From an uncultured Bacilli bacterium (GTDB lineage Bacteria > Bacillota_I > Bacilli_A > RF39 > UBA660), in contig CANPXI010000024.1 in assembly GCA_947585885.1 (NCBI GenBank), positions 1 to 11,326 of the forward strand: a DNA stretch of 11,326 nt. Reading direction: 5' to 3'. Every line of letters starts with the position of its first letter. Position 1 is the stretch's first letter. The notes under the pieces were generated by a model. It searched no databases and was not told the origin of the DNA. It worked only from the letters and a program-made list of their open reading frames with translations. The translations under genes and the position numbers were made by a program. Positions 1 to 7,557 of the stretch are shown here, one piece after another.

Positions 1-2733
1 TTCTGAACCTGTACATTCCCAATATAATAAATGTTTATCATTACTCTTATCACTTAACTTTGCCAAATCATTATCACAACTTTCACCACAATATTGATTC
101 CATCTTCTATTAGTTCCATAAGCAGCACTAACTGTTGCATATCCACGTTTTACTACAGTATTATCGGTATATTCATTAGCAATATCTATATCATATCCTT
201 CATTATATTCTGTATTTTCATCATAATCTATATCAACAATATTACCTGTCTTATACTTCATTATTTCTTTATACGCAGTAGAACCTTCAACAAAATTACA
301 ACTTTCTATCTTATCAACTAATTCATTTCTAGCTTTTACAGCTTGATCATAAGGGGTTTTAGCTACACTTTCTGCAGTACCAGGACTAGTATAATATCCA
401 CAACCACCACAAGTTGAACTAGAACAACTATAGCTACTACTACCAGATTGTCCACTTGCATTATTCCTACTTTCATTACCATTTGCATCAGTAGAATTAT
501 ATAATGCATTTACCCATTCATACCAAGTCCAACTAAGTGTTGTAGGAGAGCATCCTGGTCCAGACTCATAACAAGTATCACAGGATGTGTGTGATTTTCC
601 ATCTTCATCAGTTGTAGTTGAGCAATTACAACTATAACTACAGCAACTACCACAACTAGATGAACCAGAACAATATTGCGATTCACGGTGTACTACTTCG
701 TGATTCTTTCTAGATTCTGTTCTCTTATATTCATTCCAAGTAGTTCTTACTTTATCATTAGCAGCTATATAATCTTTTTCCCATCTATCATAATCTATAT
801 CTGAAGTACATTGTCTACTAGAAAGTACTACTGTACTTAAATAACCTTTATCAGAATATTTAGCACCTACACTATGTTGGAAAAATCTACCAGCAATTGC
901 AGTTTCTTTATCCATAAATGTAAAATTCATTGTCTCTCTACAATAAATAGTACAATACTCGTTTCCATATTCCGTCTTATAATTTGAGTCTTCCCTATTC
1001 ATAATATTACACATTTCAGGATCAGCAACTGTACCAGTATTACCATCTTCTTCACAATCTTCTGGCATATCTTCATCACTTGGTCCATCATCAGGACAAA
1101 CTATTTTTTCACATTTCTCATAATAATAATCATCATTCTCATCATATGGTCCATCATCTGGATATGTAACATAAAAGTCTCCCGGATTATCTGGATCTTC
1201 TATACACAAACATGAATTTTTATATCCTTCATAATCTGTTTCTTTTCCTGCATTATCATACCATTTACCATTTTTAAATTCACAAACAGGTGGATCAATT
1301 GAAATTGGAAATATATAACCACTAGAATTTGAACTTTTATCAAATATAACCATATATTGTCTTTCATCTGGGTTATTTTTTGCTTTATATAATCCAACTT
1401 GTGATATTATATCTCCAGGATGTCTAAACTTAATATTTACATTAGTCTTTAATCCTGTTTTTAATTTATCCATACTAATAGGAATATTTATAACAAAGCA
1501 ATATTTTGATGAATCACTTTGACAAGTACTGAATGTATAATTAGTAATATTTCCAATTCCGCTTGCTGAAATGCTAATAATCGCTGTAGTAGCATCAAAA
1601 TTAGATTCAATTGTAACTGGAACAGTGCCTGTAGTTGAATCATAATCTCCATACCCTACATATTTAAGATTTGGTGTCCAAATATCAAAACCATCTTTTA
1701 CTTCATTATAAATTTTAATCGCATTTTGTAATGAAGTTAAACTACTACTATTTGCATAAATTACACCCAAAGTACTAGGCTTTGTACTTGAACCAGTATA
1801 TCCACCATCAACAGCTTGTTGAGTTATCTTATATATTCCAGATTTTTCATATTGTGTTGATGTTTGACTATCCCACCATCCATCACCTTCATTATATTTA
1901 GCAGCCCATAACCTTAAGGCTGTAGATGTAGTTAAATATTCAGCTCCATAGTCTTCTTCAGCTTTCATAACAATAGCCGCAAGTCCACAAGAATAAGAAG
2001 AATTACTCTTTTTACAGTTAGAAACATCATAAGTTCCTACTTTAACATAATTTCCTTCTTCAAATTTTTGTCCTGGGTGAATACAATAAGCAGTAACTTC
2101 ATTTACTGTAGAATCATAAACATTTTGAACAAGTTTCTTTTCAGAAGTTACATATTCACCACCCCATTGACATTTATATTTCTTATAACTACTTGAATTA
2201 TAATACTTAGTATCTGGGTTGCTTTTAGCCCAAACGCCACCTTTATTTTGATTTATAGTATCTAGTCCTGAAGTTGTATTATATCCTATGTTAGAACTTC
2301 CTATTAAAAATTTAGTTGTTGTTCCATCTTTTTTAGTACAAGTACCTTTTTGACCATTTGCAACCTTGAAACAACTACTTTCTGAAGCAGATTTTGTTTT
2401 ACCTATTCCTCCAAAGTTATAACTACAACTCTTTAAAGATTGTTGATTTAATTTAGTTAATTTTGATTTGTCAACTCCACAAAAAGTACTATAACTATAA
2501 TACCAAGTTTGTACATCAGTTTTACTACAAGTAAGATTATTTTTACCTTTTTGCTCACTAGAAGTTAAATATCCACTTTTGGCATTTTCATACCATTTAT
2601 AATTAGAAAATAAAGGTGCAGCATAACCATTACTTTTTATATAATATGTGTCTTTTAACTCTGCTTTTAAACTCATAGGTAAAATTAAACAAACCCCTAA
2701 TATTCCTAAATAACTTAATAATTTCTTAATCAT
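1..2733 (-). CDS. Large cysteine-rich secreted surface protein, C-terminus beyond window (partial)
   Basis: The frame is open for 911 codons from the ATG at 2733 to base 1 with no stop, so the C-terminus and any membrane or wall anchor lie outside the window. Residues 1-24 form a signal peptide (Lys-led, hydrophobic core, cleavage after Leu-Lys-Ala). After it come about 37 Cys. A segment near residues 350-480 looks beta-rich and Ig-like. An acidic Pro/Asp linker follows at about 510-560 with PDDGP twice. Two Ser/Gly/Cys knots stand out: six Cys within residues 688-704, and C770-x4-C775-x2-C778. A YCIHPG motif (Cys217), then T268-T269-S270-T271-A272 with Trp276 and TQQAV at 304-308, recalls thioester domains, but weakly. 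A purine-rich AAAGGGGGAAG lies just upstream of the ATG, which overlaps the previous stop by 8 bases. I do not recognise the family; a disulfide-rich envelope or adhesin protein is inferred. Confidence 0.85.
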   Translation of the reverse strand, partial: MIKKLLSYLGILGVCLILPMSLKAELKDTYYIKSNGYAAPLFSNYKWYENAKSGYLTSSEQKGKNNLTCSKTDVQTWYYSYSTFCGVDKSKLTKLNQQSLKSCSYNFGGIGKTKSASESSCFKVANGQKGTCTKKDGTTTKFLIGSSNIGYNTTSGLDTINQNKGGVWAKSNPDTKYYNSSSYKKYKCQWGGEYVTSEKKLVQNVYDSTVNEVTAYCIHPGQKFEEGNYVKVGTYDVSNCKKSNSSYSCGLAAIVMKAEEDYGAEYLTTSTALRLWAAKYNEGDGWWDSQTSTQYEKSGIYKITQQAVDGGYTGSSTKPSTLGVIYANSSSLTSLQNAIKIYNEVKDGFDIWTPNLKYVGYGDYDSTTGTVPVTIESNFDATTAIISISASGIGNITNYTFSTCQSDSSKYCFVINIPISMDKLKTGLKTNVNIKFRHPGDIISQVGLYKAKNNPDERQYMVIFDKSSNSSGYIFPISIDPPVCEFKNGKWYDNAGKETDYEGYKNSCLCIEDPDNPGDFYVTYPDDGPYDENDDYYYEKCEKIVCPDDGPSDEDMPEDCEEDGNTGTVADPEMCNIMNREDSNYKTEYGNEYCTIYCRETMNFTFMDKETAIAGRFFQHSVGAKYSDKGYLSTVVLSSRQCTSDIDYDRWEKDYIAANDKVRTTWNEYKRTESRKNHEVVHRESQYCSGSSSCGSCCSYSCNCSTTTDEDGKSHTSCDTCYESGPGCSPTTLSWTWYEWVNALYNSTDANGNESRNNASGQSGSSSYSCSSSTCGGCGYYTSPGTAESVAKTPYDQAVKARNELVDKIESCNFVEGSTAYKEIMKYKTGNIVDIDYDENTEYNEGYDIDIANEYTDNTVVKRGYATVSAAYGTNRRWNQYCGESCDNDLAKLSDKSNDKHLLYWECTGSE

Positions 2734-3370
2734 TTTTCTTCCCCCTTTTAAGAATTATTATTCTAACAACAAATACTATAATAACAATAAGTACAGGAAT
2801 TAATACAAATAGATAATATTTTTTTACAAAATCCATAAATGAACTAGGTGAACTTTTTTCTTCTTCTTTTTTTATAAGTTCAGTAACCCTTTTATTAAAC
2901 TCATCTAAGTCCATATTTCCCACATCATAAAAAGCACCACACATCTCTATCTCATATGGAGTATCACATACAGTACTCTTTGAGTGTTCATTATATTTAC
3001 TAGTCGTAATATTAATTGTTTTAAGTGGTTCAGTTCCGCAGGTATTATCTTCTGCATATACCCTAATAATATAATTAATATTTGTATTAACATCTAAAGT
3101 ATCAAAACTTATAACTCCGTCCTCATTTATATCTTTATAATGATAAGTTACTTTACTATCATCATAATCATTTAAAACCATTATATATACGTTTTCTCCT
3201 AAATTATTAATGTTCATTCTTACAGTAGTCACTTCTTCTGTATCTAAATTTAGAACTTGTTCATAAACTCCTGCTGCTTCAGAAATTGCATCATCACAAT
3301 CTGCCTTTAAATAAGACATATTAAATGATAGAAGAAACATAAAAAATGTAAAAATCATTATCTTTTTCAT
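2726..3370 (-). CDS. Small type I membrane protein, tandem paralogue of its upstream neighbour
   Basis: The 214-residue protein has a signal peptide (1-23, ending Leu-Lys-Ala before Asp), an ectodomain of about 160 residues, one membrane helix (about 186-207) and a short basic tail, so it sits outside the membrane with its C-terminus in the cytoplasm. The ectodomain has an early Cys, then a CGTEPLKTI segment, then a Cys pair in CDTPYEIEMC, then an acidic MDLDEF segment before a charged juxtamembrane stretch. The gene at 3425-4081 has the same landmarks in the same order, so the two are probably diverged duplicates. The start is supported by GAGGTG four bases upstream. The promoter at 3396-3424 serves this gene and the Cys-rich gene that overlaps its end by 8 bases. 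No known family is recognised. A membrane partner or chaperone of the large Cys-rich protein is a guess from context. Confidence 0.85.
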   Translation of the reverse strand: MKKIMIFTFFMFLLSFNMSYLKADCDDAISEAAGVYEQVLNLDTEEVTTVRMNINNLGENVYIMVLNDYDDSKVTYHYKDINEDGVISFDTLDVNTNINYIIRVYAEDNTCGTEPLKTINITTSKYNEHSKSTVCDTPYEIEMCGAFYDVGNMDLDEFNKRVTELIKKEEEKSSPSSFMDFVKKYYLFVLIPVLIVIIVFVVRIIILKRGKKND

Positions 3371-3395
3371 TTAACACCTCACTATTATTAATATC

Positions 3396-3424
3396 ATTAT
3401 AACAAAAAAAATCACAGTTGTACA
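3396..3424 (-). promoter_or_regulatory. Promoter of the two-gene unit (3370-2726 and 2733-1)
   Basis: On the minus strand TGTACA (3419-3424, four of six), a 17-base spacer and TATAAT (3396-3401) preceded by TGT, an extended -10. The spacer contains the T-run of the preceding terminator, so the two signals are interleaved. No separate promoter is seen for the overlapping downstream gene. Confidence 0.6.
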
Positions 3425-3436
3425 CTATAAACCGTG
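3404..3436 (-). terminator. Intrinsic terminator overlapping the end of the 3425-4081 gene
   Basis: On the minus strand CACGGTT (3430-3436) pairs with AACTGTG (3413-3419), with one G-T wobble and a ten-base loop holding the stop codon. Eight T residues follow at 3404-3411. It is weaker than the terminator at 4119-4146 but well placed. Confidence 0.55.
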
Positions 3437-4081
3437 TTTAATTTTTCTATAAATAATACTACATACTCCAAATGTAAGTCCTCCACTAATTAAAACTAAT
3501 AAAACAGGAATACCAATAATTTCTCCATAATATAAAGTAGCCTCTTTAAAAGTCATCTTATCTTCTACTTCTATATTTTTTTCTTCCTCTTCATCTATTA
3601 CATCATCTGAAACAACAAAATCATTACTAATCATTCTATCAAAAGAAACTTTATCAACTTGATAAGGTAAAAAGTTATATTTACAAACATCTAAATTTTC
3701 ATGACCTAAACATTCATTACTTCCATAGAAATTATTAACATATGGAAAAGTAAATTTAATAGTTCTTAAGTTTTCATCAACACATAAAGATTTAGATGAA
3801 GCAAGAACATCTATACTTACTTCTTCTCCATCTTTAAATCCAGAAATCTTAACTTCATTATTACTAGAATTATAATTCTTATTATTAACTTGAACATAAA
3901 GTTGATCAGGAACATTTAAAAGGATTAAATCAAATCTTTTAGTACTATTATTATAGCTATAATCACTCTTTACATATGAAGCTACCCCGCTTAATTCTGT
4001 TACATCTTTATAAGTACACTCCGCTTTATAAATATTTATAAACCCAAAAAAACAAATTAATACAAATGCAATCTTTTTCAT
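3425..4081 (-). CDS. Small type I membrane protein, tandem paralogue of its downstream neighbour
   Basis: The 218-residue protein starts at MKKIAF, where AGGAGAG lies six bases upstream. The frame could open 30 bases earlier at 4111, but that would put ten residues ahead of a textbook signal peptide and leave the ribosome site inside the gene. The signal peptide covers residues 1-20 (cleavage after Tyr-Lys-Ala, before Glu). An ectodomain with a beta-rich look follows, then Cys followed by LRTI, a Cys pair around ENLDVC, an acidic stretch (DEEEE), a membrane helix at about 186-210 and a basic tail. Cys spacing and order match the 2726-3370 product. A hairpin with eight T residues overlaps its last codons, so it is probably transcribed alone. 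No named family is recognised; role unknown, surface-located. Confidence 0.85.
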   Translation of the reverse strand: MKKIAFVLICFFGFINIYKAECTYKDVTELSGVASYVKSDYSYNNSTKRFDLILLNVPDQLYVQVNNKNYNSSNNEVKISGFKDGEEVSIDVLASSKSLCVDENLRTIKFTFPYVNNFYGSNECLGHENLDVCKYNFLPYQVDKVSFDRMISNDFVVSDDVIDEEEEKNIEVEDKMTFKEATLYYGEIIGIPVLLVLISGGLTFGVCSIIYRKIKHGL

Positions 4082-4087
4082 ATCACA

Positions 4088-4094
4088 CTCTCCT
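4088..4094 (-). promoter_or_regulatory. Ribosome binding site that sets the start at 4081
   Basis: AGGAGAG lies six bases before the ATG at 4081. The longer in-frame start at 4111 has no such site and overlaps the inferred -10 box. Confidence 0.75.
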
Positions 4095-4101
4095 ACTTTA
4101 A

Positions 4102-4110
4102 AATATAACA
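4102..4110 (-). promoter_or_regulatory. Tentative extended -10 for the 3425-4081 gene
   Basis: On the minus strand TGT followed by TATATT (TATATT at 4102-4107). The -35 would be a weak TTTATT in the preceding terminator region. The predicted leader is only about 14 bases and begins at the ribosome site. Confidence 0.35.
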
Positions 4111-4118
4111 TAAATGTG

Positions 4119-4146
4119 AAAAAAAATAAACACGTTTTTAAACGTG
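4119..4146 (-). terminator. Intrinsic terminator after the transglutaminase-like gene
   Basis: On the minus strand CACGTT pairs with AACGTG (4131-4146) with a four-base loop, followed by TTTATTTTTTTT. It begins four bases past the stop codon and should separate this gene from the small membrane protein gene downstream. Confidence 0.8.
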
Positions 4147-4150
4147 CCTA

Positions 4151-5599
4151 TTAATCACTAAATTTTAAAGTGTATTTAATTGTCTCAATATCAGATTGAT
4201 CTCTATCATTTATTTCAAAATATTGATTAGCAAAATCATCAAAATCACCCTTTAGAAAACGCCCTTTTCCATGAGTAATATCATCAAACTCTACATCTAC
4301 AGTTTTCCATTCACCATCTAAAAAAACTTCATTCCAAGCATGTGGTATCGTACTATTTTTAACAAATCCACCCATACATACACAAGGTATACCTAGTTTA
4401 TCCATTAAATATTTAAAAGCTAATGAATATCCTTGACAAGCTGAAAGTTTATCAACAAAAACAGCAGTCATTTCAAATCCACTATAAATTCCATCATCAC
4501 CTACATCAGGAGTACAAATAGAACATATCTTGTCATGTGCAAGTATAATTCTTTCTTTTGTATCATCAGTCTTATTTTTAATTTCATTTACTATCTCATC
4601 TGCTATAGAAATAGCTTTTCTAAAAACATCACTATCACTAGCATATTTTAAATAATAATGATTTCCATAGTGATCCATATTAGAAATATAGTAATAAATA
4701 TTAGTTGTATAATTATTTATAGTATCTAAATTTTGCAAAAATTCATAATCTTTTTCACTAATACTCCATAAATCATAATTATATTGTTCTGTATAATCAT
4801 TCTTTCTTAAAGTATGTTGTTTATAAAGATAATTTAAGTCCATCAAATATTGATAAGAAAAAACCACTAGTTTATCATCATCTACAATAACTTTATAATC
4901 ATTACAATTTTTAAGAATTTTTAAATAATCATTTGTAATCTCATTACCATCAAATAAAATCTCACTATATTTTTTATCAACATCAACATCTTTCATTTCA
5001 ATAACTTTTTTATCTTTAAAATCTATATAATCTGAATTTTTTTCATAATCATCATGAACAATAACTATTCTATCTTTTCCTGTCCAAATAACTTCAGACC
5101 CGAAAGCTTCAAATATTGCCCTTAATGGTAAATAAGTTCTTCCATTAACAACAACTGACTTTCTAGTAAGATTAATAATCTTATCTTTTCTTAAAAACAA
5201 ATCAGCATTTAAGTCAGGTGTTAAACTAATTGTATCTTCTCCAATAGGTACACTAAGTGATTTACCTTGTTTAGAAATATAAGCTGTTCTTAACTCTCCT
5301 GACCAACTTACATACGCATTATACACTTCACCTATAGCTCTAAGAGGAATAAAAGTTGTTCCGTCATCAATAAATGGTCTACCAGTTTCTTCATTAAATT
5401 CAACAAGTCTACCATTAACAAAGATTTTAACGTCTTCATAATTTACAAATTCCTCATAAGTCATATCAGGTTTATCTAATGAGTAAGCGTTAGCTTTAAC
5501 TATACCACCACTAGAAAAAAGTAAAGTTCCTGCAAGAAATGTAGATACTGCTCTTTTACCAAATCCCCTCTTTAAGCTTTTTAAAGTATCTTCGTTCAT
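4151..5599 (-). CDS. Secreted copper-amine-oxidase-N repeat / transglutaminase-like domain protein
   Basis: From the second Met the protein has 482 residues. A signal peptide runs to about residue 38 (cleavage after Ala-Asn-Ala). Residues about 55-190 hold two repeats with the FIPLRAIGE and YLPLRAIFEAFG signatures and W-x-G turns of the copper amine oxidase N-terminal domain (PF07833), usually a wall- or matrix-associated module with no oxidase activity. A helical middle follows. The C-terminal third is a transglutaminase-like cysteine fold with Cys388 (in SACQGYSLAF), His420 (in PHAWNEVF) and Asp435 (in TVDVEFDD), an intact triad. Such domains act as peptidases, amidases or crosslinking enzymes; which one is not visible here. 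There is no sorting signal or C-terminal membrane helix, so retention would rely on the N-terminal repeats. It has its own promoter and a strong terminator, so it is probably monocistronic. Confidence 0.9.
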   Translation of the reverse strand: MNEDTLKSLKRGFGKRAVSTFLAGTLLFSSGGIVKANAYSLDKPDMTYEEFVNYEDVKIFVNGRLVEFNEETGRPFIDDGTTFIPLRAIGEVYNAYVSWSGELRTAYISKQGKSLSVPIGEDTISLTPDLNADLFLRKDKIINLTRKSVVVNGRTYLPLRAIFEAFGSEVIWTGKDRIVIVHDDYEKNSDYIDFKDKKVIEMKDVDVDKKYSEILFDGNEITNDYLKILKNCNDYKVIVDDDKLVVFSYQYLMDLNYLYKQHTLRKNDYTEQYNYDLWSISEKDYEFLQNLDTINNYTTNIYYYISNMDHYGNHYYLKYASDSDVFRKAISIADEIVNEIKNKTDDTKERIILAHDKICSICTPDVGDDGIYSGFEMTAVFVDKLSACQGYSLAFKYLMDKLGIPCVCMGGFVKNSTIPHAWNEVFLDGEWKTVDVEFDDITHGKGRFLKGDFDDFANQYFEINDRDQSDIETIKYTLKFSD

Positions 5600-5608
5600 A
5601 TTTTCATT

Positions 5609-5614
5609 TCCTTT
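5609..5614 (-). promoter_or_regulatory. Ribosome binding site favouring the second Met of the transglutaminase-like gene
   Basis: AAAGGA lies nine bases before the ATG at 5599. The first in-frame ATG, at 5617, has only a weak CAGGG nearby and would place this site inside the gene, so 5599 is preferred. Confidence 0.6.
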
Positions 5615-5630
5615 CATACCCTGTAACTAC

Positions 5631-5660
5631 ATTATATATATTAATGACCTTAAATGTAAA
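5631..5660 (-). promoter_or_regulatory. Promoter of the transglutaminase-like gene
   Basis: On the minus strand TTTACA (5655-5660, five of six), an 18-base spacer and a perfect TATAAT (5631-5636). Transcription would begin near 5624, giving a leader of about 25 bases to the ATG at 5599. Confidence 0.7.
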
Positions 5661-5696
5661 GAACTATTTTTTATAAAATAAAAATCATAAAATGTA

Positions 5697-5721
5697 TATT
5701 TACGTTAACACAATGTAAATA
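5697..5721. repeat. Inverted repeat in the divergent herA / transglutaminase spacer
   Basis: TATTTAC (5697-5703) and GTAAATA (5715-5721) are perfect inverted arms around an 11-base centre that contains GTTAAC. Arms of seven in AT-rich DNA can arise by chance, but the position upstream of the inferred herA promoter makes it a candidate regulator site. Confidence 0.4.
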
Positions 5722-5748
5722 GAAAAAACATAATAATTATGATAATAT
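5720..5748 (+). promoter_or_regulatory. Tentative herA promoter
   Basis: TAGAAA (5720-5725, four of six), a 17-base spacer and TAATAT (5743-5748). TATGAT at 5738-5743 is an alternative -10. The AT-rich context makes either uncertain. The inverted repeat 5697-5721 abuts the -35 side. Confidence 0.35.
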
Positions 5749-5763
5749 TAAATAGAAAATAAA

Positions 5764-5769
5764 AGGTGG
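5764..5769 (+). promoter_or_regulatory. Ribosome binding site that fixes the herA start
   Basis: AGGTGG lies five bases before the ATG at 5775. The in-frame GTG at 5766 falls inside this site, so it is not a credible start. Confidence 0.75.
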
Positions 5770-5774
5770 TTAGA

Positions 5775-7532
5775 ATGTTTGGAAATATTAAAGCAATAAA
5801 TAAAAACTCTGCAGTAGTTAATATTGAAATGGATAAAAAACTAGTAGGTGACTTACTTAATATGCACGTAGTATTTGTTGACGATGATAAAAAAATATTA
5901 GGTGAAGTTGAAGATATTGGTGATGGAACTGCCAAAATAAACTTTCTAGGTGAAATGACAGAAACAAGTTTTATTGGTGGACTTTTAAAAAAGCCAACAC
6001 TAGATGCTAAAGTAAGAATAATAGATGAACGTGAACTTGCAATATTAGTTGGAGGAGACGATAAATCATTCACTCTAGGACTTTCTCCTCTTTATAAAGA
6101 CTACCCTATAAAAGTTAACATAAATGATTTATTTAGTAACCACACAGCAATATTTGGTAACTCTGGTGCAGGTAAAACTTATGGAATATGTAGAATAATA
6201 CAAAATGTTTATAGCACCCCATCTCTTCCATATCGCGCTAATATGTTTATATTTGATTCATTTGGTGAATATATAAATGCATTTAAGGATCTTGACAAAA
6301 TAAATCCTAACTTACATTATAAATTAATAACAACCAACAAAAGACTAAAAGACGAAGCAAAACTAGAAGTACCAGTTTCACTTCTAACAATAGATGACAT
6401 ACTAAATTTATTAGATGCAACTAAATATAGCCAAATATCTATAATAGAAAGTGCAGTTGAACTTGCTAAAATATTTGCAAGTAATAGTAAAGAAGTAAAT
6501 GAATATAAAAATCACTTACTTGCTAAAGCAATAACTTCAATAATGTACACTAACCAAACAAGTGCAAAAATAAGAGACCAAATATTTGATATAGTTTCTA
6601 ACACTTACACTAATGAAATAAGTCTTAATGCTATAGTTCCTGGTGTAGGTTTTACAAGAGTATTTCGTCATTGCTTTGATATAGACTCTGAAGGAAGATT
6701 TGCAGAAAGAACAATAATTTCTGAATATATAGAAAGCTTTATACAAGATGATAAGAAATGGGATATAGATACAACTAATGTAACATATGGACTTAAAGAA
6801 CTAGAAGTTGCTCTTAACTTCACACTATTTAGTGAAAGATACTTACTAAATGCAGATATGTATGATGAAGCAATAAGTCTTAAAGTTAAATTACATAATC
6901 TTATAAATAGCTCTAATGCAGAATTTTTTACAGATAAAAAATATAATAGTCTAAAAGATTTTATTGGTTACTTACTTACTACTAGAGATGGTAAAAAAGC
7001 TCAACTTGTTAACATCAATCTAGAAGACGTCGATGATAGATTTGCAAGAACTATAACTAAAATATTTAGTAGAATATTCCTAACATTTGGTAAAACCAAT
7101 GAACCTCGTGCAAGTATACCTATTCATATAGTACTAGAAGAAGCACATAGATATGTAAAAGATGGAGACGATATAGAACTTCTAGGATATAACATATTTG
7201 AACGTATTGCTAAAGAAGGAAGAAAACACGGAGTTATACTTGATTTAATCACACAAAGACCAACAGACTTAAACGGTAACGTAATAAGCCAAGCAGATAA
7301 CTTCATAATATTTAAAATAACTCACCCACAAGACCTAGAATACATAACTAAAATGATACCTAATATGTCAGCAGATATAGTTGAAAAACAAAAAAGTTTA
7401 CAACCAGGTACTTGTGTAGCATTTGGTAGAATATTAAAAATACCAATGATTGTAAAAATGGAAAAAGCAAGTCCTCCTCCATCAAGTTCAAATGCAGACA
7501 TATTTAATAATTGGATGATAAATAAAAATTAG
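5775..7532 (+). CDS. herA: HerA-type DNA-translocating ATPase
   Basis: The 585-residue protein belongs to the HerA/FtsK-type hexameric ATPases (DUF87), which pump along double-stranded DNA and classically work with the NurA nuclease in end resection. Residues 1 to about 100 form the small beta-barrel (HAS-barrel) domain. Walker A is GNSGAGKT at 128-135. Walker B is HIVLEEAH at 451-458, with the Glu-Glu-Ala-His form of the family. RKHGVILDLITQRP at 483-496 is the conserved post-Walker-B segment with its Gln-Arg. Length and order are normal. A GTG start at 5766 is possible in frame but would lie within the ribosome site AGGTGG, so ATG at 5775 is chosen. No nurA, sir2 or nuclease gene accompanies it in the window. 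The gene is single, with promoter-like sequence upstream and a terminator overlapping the stop. The symbol reflects family membership only. Confidence 0.9.
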   Translation: MFGNIKAINKNSAVVNIEMDKKLVGDLLNMHVVFVDDDKKILGEVEDIGDGTAKINFLGEMTETSFIGGLLKKPTLDAKVRIIDERELAILVGGDDKSFTLGLSPLYKDYPIKVNINDLFSNHTAIFGNSGAGKTYGICRIIQNVYSTPSLPYRANMFIFDSFGEYINAFKDLDKINPNLHYKLITTNKRLKDEAKLEVPVSLLTIDDILNLLDATKYSQISIIESAVELAKIFASNSKEVNEYKNHLLAKAITSIMYTNQTSAKIRDQIFDIVSNTYTNEISLNAIVPGVGFTRVFRHCFDIDSEGRFAERTIISEYIESFIQDDKKWDIDTTNVTYGLKELEVALNFTLFSERYLLNADMYDEAISLKVKLHNLINSSNAEFFTDKKYNSLKDFIGYLLTTRDGKKAQLVNINLEDVDDRFARTITKIFSRIFLTFGKTNEPRASIPIHIVLEEAHRYVKDGDDIELLGYNIFERIAKEGRKHGVILDLITQRPTDLNGNVISQADNFIIFKITHPQDLEYITKMIPNMSADIVEKQKSLQPGTCVAFGRILKIPMIVKMEKASPPPSSSNADIFNNWMINKN

Positions 7533-7557
7533 ACTTCAACTCGAAGTCTTTTATTTT
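7531..7557. terminator. Shared bidirectional terminator between herA and the Panacea gene
   Basis: AGACTTC (7531-7537) pairs perfectly with GAAGTCT (7543-7549) around a five-base loop. On the plus strand TTTTATTTT follows; on the minus strand the arm is followed by TAATTTTTA. It overlaps the herA stop codon and lies just before the end of the convergent gene, so one compact hairpin can stop both transcripts. Confidence 0.8.

Noticed and set aside
94..321. Plus-strand open frame of 75 codons rich in Ile, Ser and Phe
   Set aside because: It lies wholly antisense to the large Cys-rich gene, and its composition is that of a reverse-complement shadow.
390..690. Ser/Cys-rich repeats considered as a CRISPR-like or tandem DNA repeat
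   Set aside because: The similarity is at the level of amino-acid composition inside one frame; no regular repeat-spacer pattern in the DNA.
1200..1397. Minus-strand frame of 65 codons
   Set aside because: It is out of frame inside the large Cys-rich gene, which is open throughout; no ribosome site.
5705..6073. Minus-strand frame of 122 codons over the herA start
   Set aside because: It is antisense to the conserved HerA barrel domain, is Ser/Ile/Leu-rich like a shadow, and has no ribosome site.
6537..7306. Short minus-strand frames of 69 and 60 codons (6537-6746 and 7124-7306)
   Set aside because: They are antisense to conserved HerA sequence including Walker B; no recognisable domain.
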